From assembly GCA_945878635.1 (NCBI GenBank), contig CAMCTV010000007.1, positions 1 to 42,373 of the forward strand: a stretch of DNA of 42,373 nucleotides, in the 5' to 3' direction. The position numbers were made by a program, and so were the translations under genes. Shown piece by piece: positions 1-8,133 of this stretch. Origin of the DNA: Chryseobacterium gleum (GTDB lineage Bacteria > Bacteroidota > Bacteroidia > Flavobacteriales_D > Sanyastnellaceae). How positions within the stretch are numbered: the first letter of the stretch is position 1; each line of letters starts with the position of its first letter. Under the pieces are notes generated by a model, which made no database searches, had not been told where the DNA came from, and was given only the letters and a program-made list of their open reading frames with translations.

Positions 1-1
1 C

Positions 2-997
2 ACTGCTCACGTAGAGTATTCTACGGCTAATCGTCACTATGCTCACGTTGACTGTCCAGGTCACGCTGACTATGTGAAGAACATGGTTACTGGTGCTGCT
101 CAAATGGACGGAGCTATCTTGGTTGTAGCTGCAACAGATGGTCCTATGCCACAAACACGTGAGCATATCTTGTTGGGTCGTCAGGTAGGTGTTCCTCGTA
201 TCGTTGTATTCATGAACAAAGTGGATATGGTTGACGATGCTGAGTTGTTGGATTTGGTTGAAATGGAAATCCGTGAGTTGTTGTCTTTCTATGAGTATGA
301 TGGAGACAACACACCAATCATCCGTGGTTCTGCCTTGGGTGCATTGAACGGTGAACCATCTTGGGTAGCTAAATTAATGGAATTGATGGATGCAGTTGAT
401 ACTTGGATTCCAATTCCTCCTCGTGAAGTTGACAAGCCTTTCTTGATGTCAGTTGAAGACGTATTCACCATCACTGGTCGTGGTACTGTTGCAACTGGTC
501 GTATCGAGCGTGGTGTAATCAACACTGGTAACGAGGTTGATATCATTGGTTTCAATTCAGAGAAGTTGAAGTCAACTTGTACTGGGGTTGAGATGTTCCG
601 TAAGATCTTGGATCGTGGAGAAGCTGGTGACAACGTAGGTTTGTTGTTGCGCGGTGTAGATAAGGCTGATATCCGTCGTGGTATGGTTATCGCTGCTCCA
701 GGTTCAATCACTCCTCACACTGATTTCAAAGCTGAGATCTATGTATTGAAGAAAGAAGAAGGTGGACGTCACACTCCATTCCACAACAAATACCGTCCTC
801 AGTTCTATTTCCGTACAACAGACGTTACCGGAGAAATCAACTTAGAGGCTGGTCGTGAGATGGTATTGCCTGGTGACAACGTATCTATCACTGTTAAGTT
901 AATCGCGCCAATCGCGATGGACAAAGGATTGCGTTTCGCTATCCGTGAAGGTGGTCGTACAGTTGGTGCTGGTCAGGTTACTGAAATCATCGCCTAA
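2..997 (+). CDS. tuf: Elongation factor Tu, 3' part (5' end outside window)
   Basis: EF-Tu is the GTPase that carries aminoacyl-tRNA to the ribosome. The reading frame is open from base 2, so the N-terminus with the G1 P-loop lies upstream of the window. Visible are the G3 motif DCPGHADY, the G4 motif NKVD, the effector-side helix [15 protein letters not shown], domain 2 ([15 protein letters not shown]) and domain 3 ending in [14 protein letters not shown] before TAA. The 331 visible residues fit a protein of about 395. It is followed by tRNA-Trp, secE and nusG, the usual bacterial order. A perfect 12-bp hairpin lies just after the stop. Confidence 0.98.
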   Translation, partial: TAHVEYSTANRHYAHVDCPGHADYVKNMVTGAAQMDGAILVVAATDGPMPQTREHILLGRQVGVPRIVVFMNKVDMVDDAELLDLVEMEIRELLSFYEYDGDNTPIIRGSALGALNGEPSWVAKLMELMDAVDTWIPIPPREVDKPFLMSVEDVFTITGRGTVATGRIERGVINTGNEVDIIGFNSEKLKSTCTGVEMFRKILDRGEAGDNVGLLLRGVDKADIRRGMVIAAPGSITPHTDFKAEIYVLKKEEGGRHTPFHNKYRPQFYFRTTDVTGEINLEAGREMVLPGDNVSITVKLIAPIAMDKGLRFAIREGGRTVGAGQVTEIIA

Positions 998-1013
998 TTG
1001 AATTGCAAATATC

Positions 1014-1050
1014 AAGTGAAGGTGGCTCCTCGGAATACCACCTTCACTTT
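1014..1050 (+). terminator. Hairpin after tuf, candidate weak terminator
   Basis: AAGTGAAGGTGG (1014-1025) pairs perfectly with CCACCTTCACTT (1038-1049) around a 12-nt loop. The 3' side has only a short T run (TTTGGTGTTT), so this may be a partial terminator or an RNA-processing structure rather than a full stop. It lies between tuf and tRNA-Trp. Confidence 0.5.
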
Positions 1051-1075
1051 GGTGTTTAATAACTACAATTAATAA

Positions 1076-1146
1076 ACGGGCATAGTTCAATGGTAGAATA
1101 GCGGTCTCCAAAACCGTTGATCTTGGTTCGAATCCAGGTGCCCGTG
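1076..1146 (+). tRNA. trnW: tRNA-Trp (anticodon CCA)
   Basis: The 71-nt sequence folds into a full cloverleaf. The acceptor stem ACGGGCA/TGCCCGT is perfect over 7 bp. The D arm is GTTC/GAAT, the anticodon arm GCGGT-CTCCAAA-ACCGT carries anticodon CCA, and the T arm is CTTGG-TTCGAAT-CCAGG. The discriminator base is G, as expected for bacterial tRNA-Trp. The 3' CCA is not encoded. A tRNA-Trp between tuf and secE is a common bacterial arrangement. It is probably processed from the tuf or secE transcript. Confidence 0.97.
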
Positions 1147-1162
1147 CAAAAGAGAAAAAACA

Positions 1163-1387
1163 ATGGCTGACATCAAAACATATATCTCAGAATCTTACAA
1201 TGAGTTGATGACCAAGGTAACTTGGCCAACTTGGTCAGAGTTACAGGAAAGTACTGTATTGGTATTTATCACAACAATTGTTTTAACCCTTTCCATTTTT
1301 TTGATGGATTTTATTTTTGGCGTTAGTGGTGATTCTACATCCACATGGAAGGGTGTAGTTGGTTTTATCTATTCATTTCTCCAATAA
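1163..1387 (+). CDS. secE: Preprotein translocase subunit SecE
   Basis: SecE is the small essential subunit that clamps SecY in the SecYEG channel of the inner membrane. The protein has 74 residues, typical of the short single-span SecE. It shows the amphipathic helix with the signature KVTWPTWSEL (residues 18-27) followed by one membrane segment (about 32-54). It starts at ATG 17 nt after tRNA-Trp and is followed 7 nt later by nusG, as in most bacteria. Confidence 0.97.
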   Translation: MADIKTYISESYNELMTKVTWPTWSELQESTVLVFITTIVLTLSIFLMDFIFGVSGDSTSTWKGVVGFIYSFLQ

Positions 1388-1394
1388 CATTTCC

Positions 1395-1946
1395 ATGAGC
1401 GATATCGAAAAAAAATGGTATGTAGTCCGTGCCATAAGTGGTAAGGAGAAAAAGGTGAAGGAATTCATCGAGAGTGAAATCAAAGCCAGAGGGATGCAGG
1501 ATTATGTATCTCAAGTACTTATTCCTACAGAGAAGGTGTTTCAAATCCGCAACGGAAAGAAGATTAGTAAGGAAAGAAGTTATCTACCAGGCTATGTTCT
1601 TATTGAAGCCAATTTGATTGGAGAGATTCCTCATATTATTCGTAATATTACCAATGTTATTGGATTCTTAGGCGCTGAGAAAAGAGGAGAGCCCATTGCT
1701 TTGCGCATTTCTGAAGTCAACAGGATTTTGGGTAAGGTAGATGAGTTGGCGGAAAGTTCTGAAGAATTGAACATCCCATTCGTAGTGGGTGAGAGTGTGA
1801 AAGTGATTGATGGACCTTTCAATAATTTCTCTGCGATCATTGAGGAAATCAATGAGGAGAAGAAGAAGTTGAAAGTGAGTGTCAAGATTTTTGGTAGAAA
1901 AACTCCTTTGGAGTTGAGCTACATGCAGGTAGAAAAAGAAAGTTAG
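1395..1946 (+). CDS. nusG: Transcription termination/antitermination factor NusG
   Basis: NusG binds RNA polymerase and links it to Rho or to ribosomal protein S10. The 183-residue protein begins MSDIEKKWYVVRAISGKEKK, the start of the NGN domain, and includes the typical SYLPGYVLIEA stretch. A KOW domain occupies about residues 128-180 (VGESVKVIDGPFNNFSA). The frame is open further upstream to a GTG or ATG-like codon at 1359, but that would overlap secE and add an unrelated leader. The ATG at 1395, 7 nt after secE, fits the family. Confidence 0.97.
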   Translation: MSDIEKKWYVVRAISGKEKKVKEFIESEIKARGMQDYVSQVLIPTEKVFQIRNGKKISKERSYLPGYVLIEANLIGEIPHIIRNITNVIGFLGAEKRGEPIALRISEVNRILGKVDELAESSEELNIPFVVGESVKVIDGPFNNFSAIIEEINEEKKKLKVSVKIFGRKTPLELSYMQVEKES

Positions 1947-1963
1947 AAACAAAAGCGTGTCTC

Positions 1964-2009
1964 AGTTGCATTGTAACTTTTTAATGTTACGAAGCTTCCC
2001 TTTGCAACT
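1964..2009 (+). promoter_or_regulatory. Two-helix leader hairpin before rplK, candidate L1 autoregulation site
   Basis: In the 92-nt leader of rplK, AGTTGCA (1964-1970) pairs with TGCAACT (2003-2009). Inside it, GTAAC (1973-1977) pairs with GTTAC (1986-1990). The two helices are joined by an asymmetric internal loop (2 nt against 12 nt). In E. coli, ribosomal protein L1 represses the rplKA mRNA by binding a structure with two helices and an asymmetric loop. The pairing is seen in the sequence; the role is inferred. Confidence 0.4.
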
Positions 2010-2038
2010 AGAGAACGGATGATTAAATAAATAATAAA

Positions 2039-2476
2039 ATGGCGAAAGAAATAGCTGGATTTGTAAAACTGCAAATCAAAGGTGGCGCCGCAAACCCTTC
2101 ACCGCCCGTAGGACCTGCATTGGGTTCTAAAGGTGTAAACATCATGGAGTTCTGTAAGCAGTTCAATGCTAGAACACAAGATAAAGCTGGAAAGGTTTGC
2201 CCAGTGCTGATTACAGTTTATGCTGACAAGTCTTTTGACTTTGTTATCAAAACTGCACCAGCCGCGACACAGTTGATGGAAGCATCGAAAGTGGCCAAAG
2301 GATCAGCAGAACCTAACCGTAAGAAAGTAGGAACTGTGACCTGGGATCAAGTTCGTGCTATCGCAGAAGACAAGATGCCTGATTTAAACTGCTTTACCAT
2401 CGAATCAGCAATGAGCATGGTAGCTGGAACAGCAAGAAGCATGGGTATTCAGGTTACAGGAGACCGCCCATTTTAA
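2039..2476 (+). CDS. rplK: 50S ribosomal protein L11
   Basis: L11 forms the GTPase-associated centre of the large subunit together with 23S rRNA and the L10/L12 stalk. The 145-residue length matches the family. Hallmarks are the proline-rich N-terminal segment [20 protein letters not shown] and the C-terminal rRNA-binding domain with [13 protein letters not shown] and SMGIQVTGD. It opens the rplKAJL-rpoBC stretch. The start ATG follows an A/T-rich leader without a Shine-Dalgarno sequence. rplA begins 16 nt downstream. Confidence 0.98.
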   Translation: MAKEIAGFVKLQIKGGAANPSPPVGPALGSKGVNIMEFCKQFNARTQDKAGKVCPVLITVYADKSFDFVIKTAPAATQLMEASKVAKGSAEPNRKKVGTVTWDQVRAIAEDKMPDLNCFTIESAMSMVAGTARSMGIQVTGDRPF

Positions 2477-2492
2477 TCTAAAAAACTGAGAA

Positions 2493-3185
2493 ATGGCAAC
2501 GATTACAAAGAACCGAAAAGCAGTAGCAGGGAAGTTTGACGCCAATAAGGCTCACACCTTGTTAGAAGCTGCTAATGTGGTGAAAAGCATCACCACCACC
2601 AAGTTCGATGCATCAGTGGATATCGCAGTTCGTCTCGGTGTAGATCCAAAGAAATCCAACCAAATGGTTCGTGGAACGGTATCTCTTCCTCACGGAACAG
2701 GTAGAACCGTTCGTGTTTTGGTATTGTGTACTCCCGATAAGGAGGCAGAAGCCAAGGCAGCGGGAGCAGATCACGTTGGTTTGACGGAGTACATCGACAA
2801 GATTAAAGCGGGATGGACCGATGTTGACGTTATTATTACCACACCCAGCGTAATGGGTCAGGTGGGAGCCTTAGGTAGAATTCTCGGACCACGAGGATTG
2901 ATGCCTAACCCCAAAACCGGAACAGTTACGATGGATGTCGGCAAAGCAGTTACTGAGAAAAAGGCAGGTAACATTGATTTCAAAGTGGACAAAGCAGGTA
3001 TCGTTCATGCTAGCATCGGACGTGTAAGCTTTGATTCCCAAAAGTTGGCTGAAAATGCCCAAGAACTTTTAGGTACCATCATGAAGCTTAAGCCCTCAGC
3101 TGCAAAAGGCACTTATGTAAAGAGCATTTATTTGTCCTCTACCATGAGTGCTGGTGTACCAGTAGATACTCGATCAGCTAACTAA
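2493..3185 (+). CDS. rplA: 50S ribosomal protein L1
   Basis: L1 binds helices 76-78 of 23S rRNA at the mobile stalk near the E site, and in many bacteria it represses its own mRNA. At 230 residues it is of normal length. It carries the conserved segments [33 protein letters not shown] and the C-terminal [15 protein letters not shown]. It lies directly after rplK, so the two are almost certainly co-transcribed and subject to any L1 feedback on the rplK leader. Confidence 0.98.
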   Translation: MATITKNRKAVAGKFDANKAHTLLEAANVVKSITTTKFDASVDIAVRLGVDPKKSNQMVRGTVSLPHGTGRTVRVLVLCTPDKEAEAKAAGADHVGLTEYIDKIKAGWTDVDVIITTPSVMGQVGALGRILGPRGLMPNPKTGTVTMDVGKAVTEKKAGNIDFKVDKAGIVHASIGRVSFDSQKLAENAQELLGTIMKLKPSAAKGTYVKSIYLSSTMSAGVPVDTRSAN

Positions 3186-3197
3186 TCAGGTCAAATT

Positions 3198-3211
3198 CGG
3201 AGGAACTTAAA
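3198..3211 (+). promoter_or_regulatory. Strong Shine-Dalgarno before rplJ
   Basis: CGGAGGA (3198-3204) lies 7 nt before the rplJ ATG. Most start codons in this window have A-rich upstream regions with no such motif, so this purine-rich site stands out and may give rplJ an SD-dependent start. Confidence 0.55.
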
Positions 3212-3730
3212 ATGAACAAAGACCAAAAGAATCAGCAAATTGCAGAGCTAGTAGACTTGTTGAATAATACCAACATTTTCTACTTTGCGGACACTGCAGC
3301 ACTGAACGCCGAAGCGACCAGCAACCTTCGTAGAGAATGCTTCAAGAACAACGTCACCATGCGTGTTGTAAAAAACACCTTGTTGAAGAAAGCTTTGGAG
3401 CGCATCGAAGGAAAAGAGATTTCACCATTGTTTGATGCTTTAAAAGGCAACACTGCTGTTATGACAGCTGATGTGGTAAATGTCCCTGCTCGTTTGATCA
3501 AGGAGTTTAGAAAGAAACACGGAAAACCTTTTTTAAAGGGTGCCTTCATCATGGAGGATTGCTATGTAGGTGATGATATGTTAGACACTTTAGTTGCTAT
3601 GAAGAGCAAAGAAGAGTTGGTTGGCGACATCATCGGATTGTTGCAATCTCCTGCAAGAAATATTATTTCAGCATTGCAGGCACACGCGGAAAAGAAATCC
3701 GAACCAGCGCAAGAGGAACAAAGCGCTTAA
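3212..3730 (+). CDS. rplJ: 50S ribosomal protein L10
   Basis: L10 anchors the L7/L12 dimers to the ribosomal stalk. The 172-residue protein shows the N-terminal rRNA-binding domain (VDLLNNTNIFYFADTAALN, MRVVKNTLLKKALE) and the C-terminal helix that binds L12 dimers (about 130-165). The tail is charged and alanine-rich. It lies 26 nt after rplA and 43 nt before rplL. The region before it would be the place for L10(L12) autoregulation known in other bacteria. Confidence 0.97.
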   Translation: MNKDQKNQQIAELVDLLNNTNIFYFADTAALNAEATSNLRRECFKNNVTMRVVKNTLLKKALERIEGKEISPLFDALKGNTAVMTADVVNVPARLIKEFRKKHGKPFLKGAFIMEDCYVGDDMLDTLVAMKSKEELVGDIIGLLQSPARNIISALQAHAEKKSEPAQEEQSA

Positions 3731-3773
3731 TTTGTTCCAAAAAAATTAAAGAACCTTTTAAAAATCAAATACA

Positions 3774-4142
3774 ATGTCAGATTTGAAAGCTATGGCGGAA
3801 AGCCTGGTTAACTTAACAATAAAAGAAGTTAACGAGTTGGCTACCATTTTGAAAGACGATTATGGAATTGAGCCAGCTGCAGCAGCAGTTGTAATGGCTG
3901 GTCCAGGTGCTGGTCCTGCAGCAGAAGAGAAAACTTCTTTTGACGTTATTTTAACTGAAGCAGGTGCCAACAAATTGGCAATCGTTAAACTTGTAAAAGA
4001 TCTTACTGGTCTTGGCTTGAAAGAGGCCAAAGATGTAGTAGATAAAGCTCCATCACCTTTGAAGAGCGGTGTTACCAAAGACGAAGCAAACGGCTTGAAA
4101 ACACAACTTGAAGAAGCAGGAGCAAAAGTTGAGATCAAGTAA
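3774..4142 (+). CDS. rplL: 50S ribosomal protein L7/L12
   Basis: L7/L12 is the multi-copy stalk protein that recruits translation GTPases. The 122-residue protein has the N-terminal dimerisation domain (about 1-35), an Ala/Gly/Pro-rich hinge (about 36-52) and a C-terminal domain with the conserved [24 protein letters not shown]. It precedes a strong hairpin at 4160-4196 that probably reduces read-through into rpoB. That would fit the much higher need for L12 than for RNA polymerase. Confidence 0.98.
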   Translation: MSDLKAMAESLVNLTIKEVNELATILKDDYGIEPAAAAVVMAGPGAGPAAEEKTSFDVILTEAGANKLAIVKLVKDLTGLGLKEAKDVVDKAPSPLKSGVTKDEANGLKTQLEEAGAKVEIK

Positions 4143-4159
4143 TTTACAACAACACTTCT

Positions 4160-4201
4160 AAGTTTAGGCCTCCCGCAAAACGGGGTGGCCTAAACTTGTT
4201 T
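4160..4201 (+). terminator. rplL-rpoB intergenic hairpin (attenuator-like terminator)
   Basis: AAGTTTAGGCC (4160-4170) pairs with GGCCTAAACTT (4186 onward), and CCCG pairs with CGGG inside, around a short A-rich loop. The helix is followed by GTTTT. This is a classic intrinsic-terminator shape placed exactly where E. coli has its rplL-rpoB attenuator. Because rpoB has no other obvious promoter in the short gap, partial termination is more likely than complete. Confidence 0.75.
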
Positions 4202-4262
4202 TCATGACAGTAGGTCTGTCAAATTGTTTAGAGTATTTCGTGAACCATTAATAGAACGACCC

Positions 4263-7200
4263 TTGGCAACGCTAAAAAAAACAGAGGATAGAGTAAATTT
4301 CTCGTCCACCAAAAGTTTCTACGATTACCCAGATTTTCTAGAAATTCAGTTGGCCTCATTCCGTGAGTTCTTCCAGTTGGAAACCAATCCAGAGAACCGC
4401 AGCAATGAAGGTCTATTTAAAGTATTTGCTGAGAATTTCCCCATCACAGACACACGCAATCAGTTTGTCTTGGAATTCTTAGACTATTTTATCGATCCCC
4501 CCCGTTACACCATTGATGAGTGTATAGAGCGTGGATTGACCTATAGCGTCCCGCTAAAAGCAAAATTGAAATTGTATTGTACCGATCCTGAGCATGAAGA
4601 CTTTGAAACCATCGTTCAGGATGTCTACTTGGGTACAATCCCATATATGACGCCCCAAGGATCATTCGTTATCAATGGAGCGGAGCGTGTAATTGTTTCT
4701 CAATTGCACCGCTCACCTGGTGTGTTCTTCGGCCAAAGCCGTCACGCCAATGGTACCAAGTTATACAGCGCCCGTATTATTCCTTTCAAGGGTTCTTGGA
4801 TTGAATTTGCAACCGACATCAACAATGTGATGTACGCTTACATCGATCGTAAAAAGAAGTTACCTGTAACAACTTTATTGCGTGCGATAGGATACGAAAG
4901 TGACCGTCAAATCCTAGAGATTTTCAATTTGGCAGAGGAAGTGAAAGTTTCCAAAGCCGGTTTGTCTCGTGTGCTTGGAAGAAGATTAGCAGCTCGTGTG
5001 TTGCGCACTTGGATTGAGGATTTTGTTGATGAAGATACAGGTGAAGTTGTTTCTATCGAAAGAAATGAAGTTGTGCTTGATCGTGAGGTTGTCTTAGAGG
5101 AACAACACATTGATCAAATCGTTGATAGTGGAGCAAAAGTGGTTATTCTTCACAAGGAAGAAAGCAATGCTGCTGATTTCACCATCATCCACAATACTTT
5201 GCAAAAGGATACTACCAATTCTGAAAAAGAAGCAGTAGAATATATTTATCGTCAGTTGCGCAATGCTGAGCCACCAGATTTGGAAACTGCTCGCAGCGTA
5301 ATCGACAAGTTGTTCTTTTCAGAGCAACGCTATGATTTGGGTGAAGTTGGTCGTTTCCGCATCAACCGTAAGTTGGGATTGAACATTGATCCCAACCAAA
5401 GAACGTTAACCAAAGAAGACATCATGTCCATCATCACTTATTTGATTGAGTTGGTGAATTCAAAGGCTGATGTTGATGATATCGATCACCTGTCCAATCG
5501 TCGTGTACGTACTGTTGGCGAACAATTGTATAATCAGTTCGCAGTTGGTTTGGCTCGTATGGCCCGCACCATCCGTGAGCGTATGAACGTTCGTGACAAT
5601 GAGGTATTTACCCCGATTGACTTGATCAATGCCAAGACCTTGAGTTCAGTAATTAACTCTTTCTTTGGTACCAATCAGTTGTCTCAGTTTATGGACCAAA
5701 CCAATCCTTTGTCTGAAGTGACGCACAAGCGTCGTATGTCAGCCTTGGGACCCGGAGGTCTTTCTCGCGAGCGTGCGGGCTTTGAGGTTCGTGACGTTCA
5801 CTATACGCACTATGGTCGTTTGTGTACCATTGAAACACCAGAAGGACCAAACATCGGTTTGATATCTTCATTGTGTGTTTACGCAAAAATTAATCGTCTT
5901 GGATTTATCGAAACACCTTACCGTAAGGTGGACAATGGTAAAGCCAATATGAATAACGAAGGAGTTATTTATTTAACAGCTGAAGATGAGGATTCAAAAG
6001 TAATTGCGCAGGCCAATGCAGATGTGGACGAGAAAGGTAATTTCCTTACTCCACAAGTTAAGGCCCGTTTAGAAGGTGACTTTCCAATTATTCCTCCAAC
6101 AGATTTGAGTTTGATGGACGTTGCTCCCAATCAGATTGCATCCATAGCGGCTTCTTTGATTCCGTTTTTGGAGCATGATGATGCCAACCGTGCTTTGATG
6201 GGATCAAACATGATGCGTCAAGCTGTGCCTTTGATGAGACCTGAAGCTCCAATTGTTGGAACAGGCTTGGAAGGTAGAGTAGCCAAAGACTCTCGTGTAT
6301 TGTTGACTGCAGAAGGTGATGGCGTTGTTGAATTTGTTGATGCAAATGAAATACGAATCCGTTATAAGCGCAATGAAGAAGATGAATTGGTGAGTTTTGA
6401 CTCAGCAGTAAAATCCTATAACATTCGCAAGTTCTCCAAGACCAACCAAAGTATGTGCGTAAACCTTCGTCCAATTGTGATGAAAGGTGATTGTGTAACG
6501 GAAGGCCAAATCATGGTTGAAGGATACGGAACACGTCAAGGAGAATTGGCTTTGGGTAGAAACTTGAAAGTGGCTTTCATGCCATGGAAAGGTTACAACT
6601 TCGAGGATGCTATTGTTATCTCTGAGCGCGTTGTACGTGACGATATCTTTACCTCTATTCACGTTGATGAGTATATCACTGAGGTAAGAGACACCAAGCG
6701 TGGGGTTGAGGAATTGACTGCTGATATTCCAAACGTTTCAGAAGAAGCAACTAAGGATTTGGATGAAAATGGAATTATCCGAGTTGGTGCAGAGGTGAAA
6801 GAAGGAGATATCTTGATTGGTAAGATTACTCCTAAAGGAGAGACTGATCCAACTCCGGAGGAGAAGTTATTGCGTGCCATCTTTGGTGACAAAGCGGGTG
6901 ATGTGAAAGATGCTTCATTGAAAGTTCCACCAGCAGCGGCAGGTGTAGTCATTGATAAGAAGTTGTTCCAACGTCAAATCAAGGAAAAGAAAGCGCTTAA
7001 AACAACTGAAAAAGCTCAAGTAGATCAATTGGATCGCGAGCATGAGAAAGAGGTTGCTGATTTGAAGCGCATCTTGGTCGAGAAATTGTTGGCTTTGGTA
7101 AAAGAAAATACTTCTCAGGGAGTCTTCAATTACTTCAAAGAAGAACAAATCAAGAAAGGAACCAAGTTCAATGCTAAGGCTTTGATGACCATTGACTATA

Positions 7201-8105
7201 GTGTAGTGAATGCTGATACTTGGACCAAGGATGATCATATTAATGAATTGGTAAAACGTGCTATCCACAACTACAACTTGAAATACAATGAGTCGTTGGG
7301 TGGATACAAGCGCAAGAAATTCCAATTGACAGTTGGTGATGAGCTACCAGCAGGAATCGTGAAATTGGCCAAAGTTTACATTGCTCAAAAACGCAAGTTG
7401 AGAGTAGGTGATAAGATGGCGGGTCGTCACGGAAACAAAGGTATCGTTGCTCGTATTGTTCGTGATGAAGACATGCCGTTCTTAGAGGATGGAACACCAG
7501 TAGACATCGTTTTGAATCCACTAGGGGTACCATCACGTATGAACTTGGGTCAGATTTATGAGACCGTATTGGGATGGGCAGGTTTGAAGTTGGGTAAAAA
7601 GTATGCTACACCCATTTTTGATGGAGCTAACTTTGACGACATTAATGCCTACACTGACGAAGCGGGAGTACCTAGATATGGTGTTACCTATCTTTATGAT
7701 GGAGGAACAGGTGAGCGTTTTGAGCAACAGGCTACAGTTGGTGTGATCTACATGATCAAATTGAGCCACATGGTGGATGACAAGATGCACGCACGTTCTA
7801 TCGGACCATACTCTTTGATTACCCAACAGCCTTTGGGTGGTAAAGCACAATTTGGAGGTCAGCGTTTTGGAGAGATGGAGGTTTGGGCATTGGAGGCGTT
7901 TGGTGCTGCCAATATCCTACAAGAAATCTTGACTGTTAAGTCAGATGACGTAATGGGAAGAGCCAAGACGTATGAGTGTATTGTTAAAGGTGAAAATATG
8001 CCAACCCCAGGAATCCCTGAATCATTCAATGTATTGTTGCATGAGTTGAGAGGATTGGGCTTGAACATCACTTTAAACCCGACCAATCCAACCAATCAAA
8101 ACTAA
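4263..8105 (+). CDS. rpoB: DNA-directed RNA polymerase subunit beta
   Basis: RpoB forms one half of the RNA polymerase active-site cleft. The 1280-residue sequence is full length for Bacteroidota. The rifampicin pocket reads [20 protein letters not shown] followed by [15 protein letters not shown]; the usual resistance positions (E. coli D516, H526, S531) carry the sensitive residues. One oddity is T in place of the usual P after the Cys of [10 protein letters not shown] (codon ACC at 5826). There is no in-frame ATG or GTG near the conserved start. TTG at 4263 gives [13 protein letters not shown], which fits the short N-terminus I recall for related RpoB. TTG at 4224 would add 13 non-conserved residues. 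Confidence 0.97.
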   Translation: MATLKKTEDRVNFSSTKSFYDYPDFLEIQLASFREFFQLETNPENRSNEGLFKVFAENFPITDTRNQFVLEFLDYFIDPPRYTIDECIERGLTYSVPLKAKLKLYCTDPEHEDFETIVQDVYLGTIPYMTPQGSFVINGAERVIVSQLHRSPGVFFGQSRHANGTKLYSARIIPFKGSWIEFATDINNVMYAYIDRKKKLPVTTLLRAIGYESDRQILEIFNLAEEVKVSKAGLSRVLGRRLAARVLRTWIEDFVDEDTGEVVSIERNEVVLDREVVLEEQHIDQIVDSGAKVVILHKEESNAADFTIIHNTLQKDTTNSEKEAVEYIYRQLRNAEPPDLETARSVIDKLFFSEQRYDLGEVGRFRINRKLGLNIDPNQRTLTKEDIMSIITYLIELVNSKADVDDIDHLSNRRVRTVGEQLYNQFAVGLARMARTIRERMNVRDNEVFTPIDLINAKTLSSVINSFFGTNQLSQFMDQTNPLSEVTHKRRMSALGPGGLSRERAGFEVRDVHYTHYGRLCTIETPEGPNIGLISSLCVYAKINRLGFIETPYRKVDNGKANMNNEGVIYLTAEDEDSKVIAQANADVDEKGNFLTPQVKARLEGDFPIIPPTDLSLMDVAPNQIASIAASLIPFLEHDDANRALMGSNMMRQAVPLMRPEAPIVGTGLEGRVAKDSRVLLTAEGDGVVEFVDANEIRIRYKRNEEDELVSFDSAVKSYNIRKFSKTNQSMCVNLRPIVMKGDCVTEGQIMVEGYGTRQGELALGRNLKVAFMPWKGYNFEDAIVISERVVRDDIFTSIHVDEYITEVRDTKRGVEELTADIPNVSEEATKDLDENGIIRVGAEVKEGDILIGKITPKGETDPTPEEKLLRAIFGDKAGDVKDASLKVPPAAAGVVIDKKLFQRQIKEKKALKTTEKAQVDQLDREHEKEVADLKRILVEKLLALVKENTSQGVFNYFKEEQIKKGTKFNAKALMTIDYSVVNADTWTKDDHINELVKRAIHNYNLKYNESLGGYKRKKFQLTVGDELPAGIVKLAKVYIAQKRKLRVGDKMAGRHGNKGIVARIVRDEDMPFLEDGTPVDIVLNPLGVPSRMNLGQIYETVLGWAGLKLGKKYATPIFDGANFDDINAYTDEAGVPRYGVTYLYDGGTGERFEQQATVGVIYMIKLSHMVDDKMHARSIGPYSLITQQPLGGKAQFGGQRFGEMEVWALEAFGAANILQEILTVKSDDVMGRAKTYECIVKGENMPTPGIPESFNVLLHELRGLGLNITLNPTNPTNQN

Positions 8106-8133
8106 GTTATCGTAGAACTTTATATAGAAAGCA

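Noticed and set aside
1359-1394. A longer nusG start
   Set aside because: It would overlap secE and add a non-conserved leader before MSDIEKKW.
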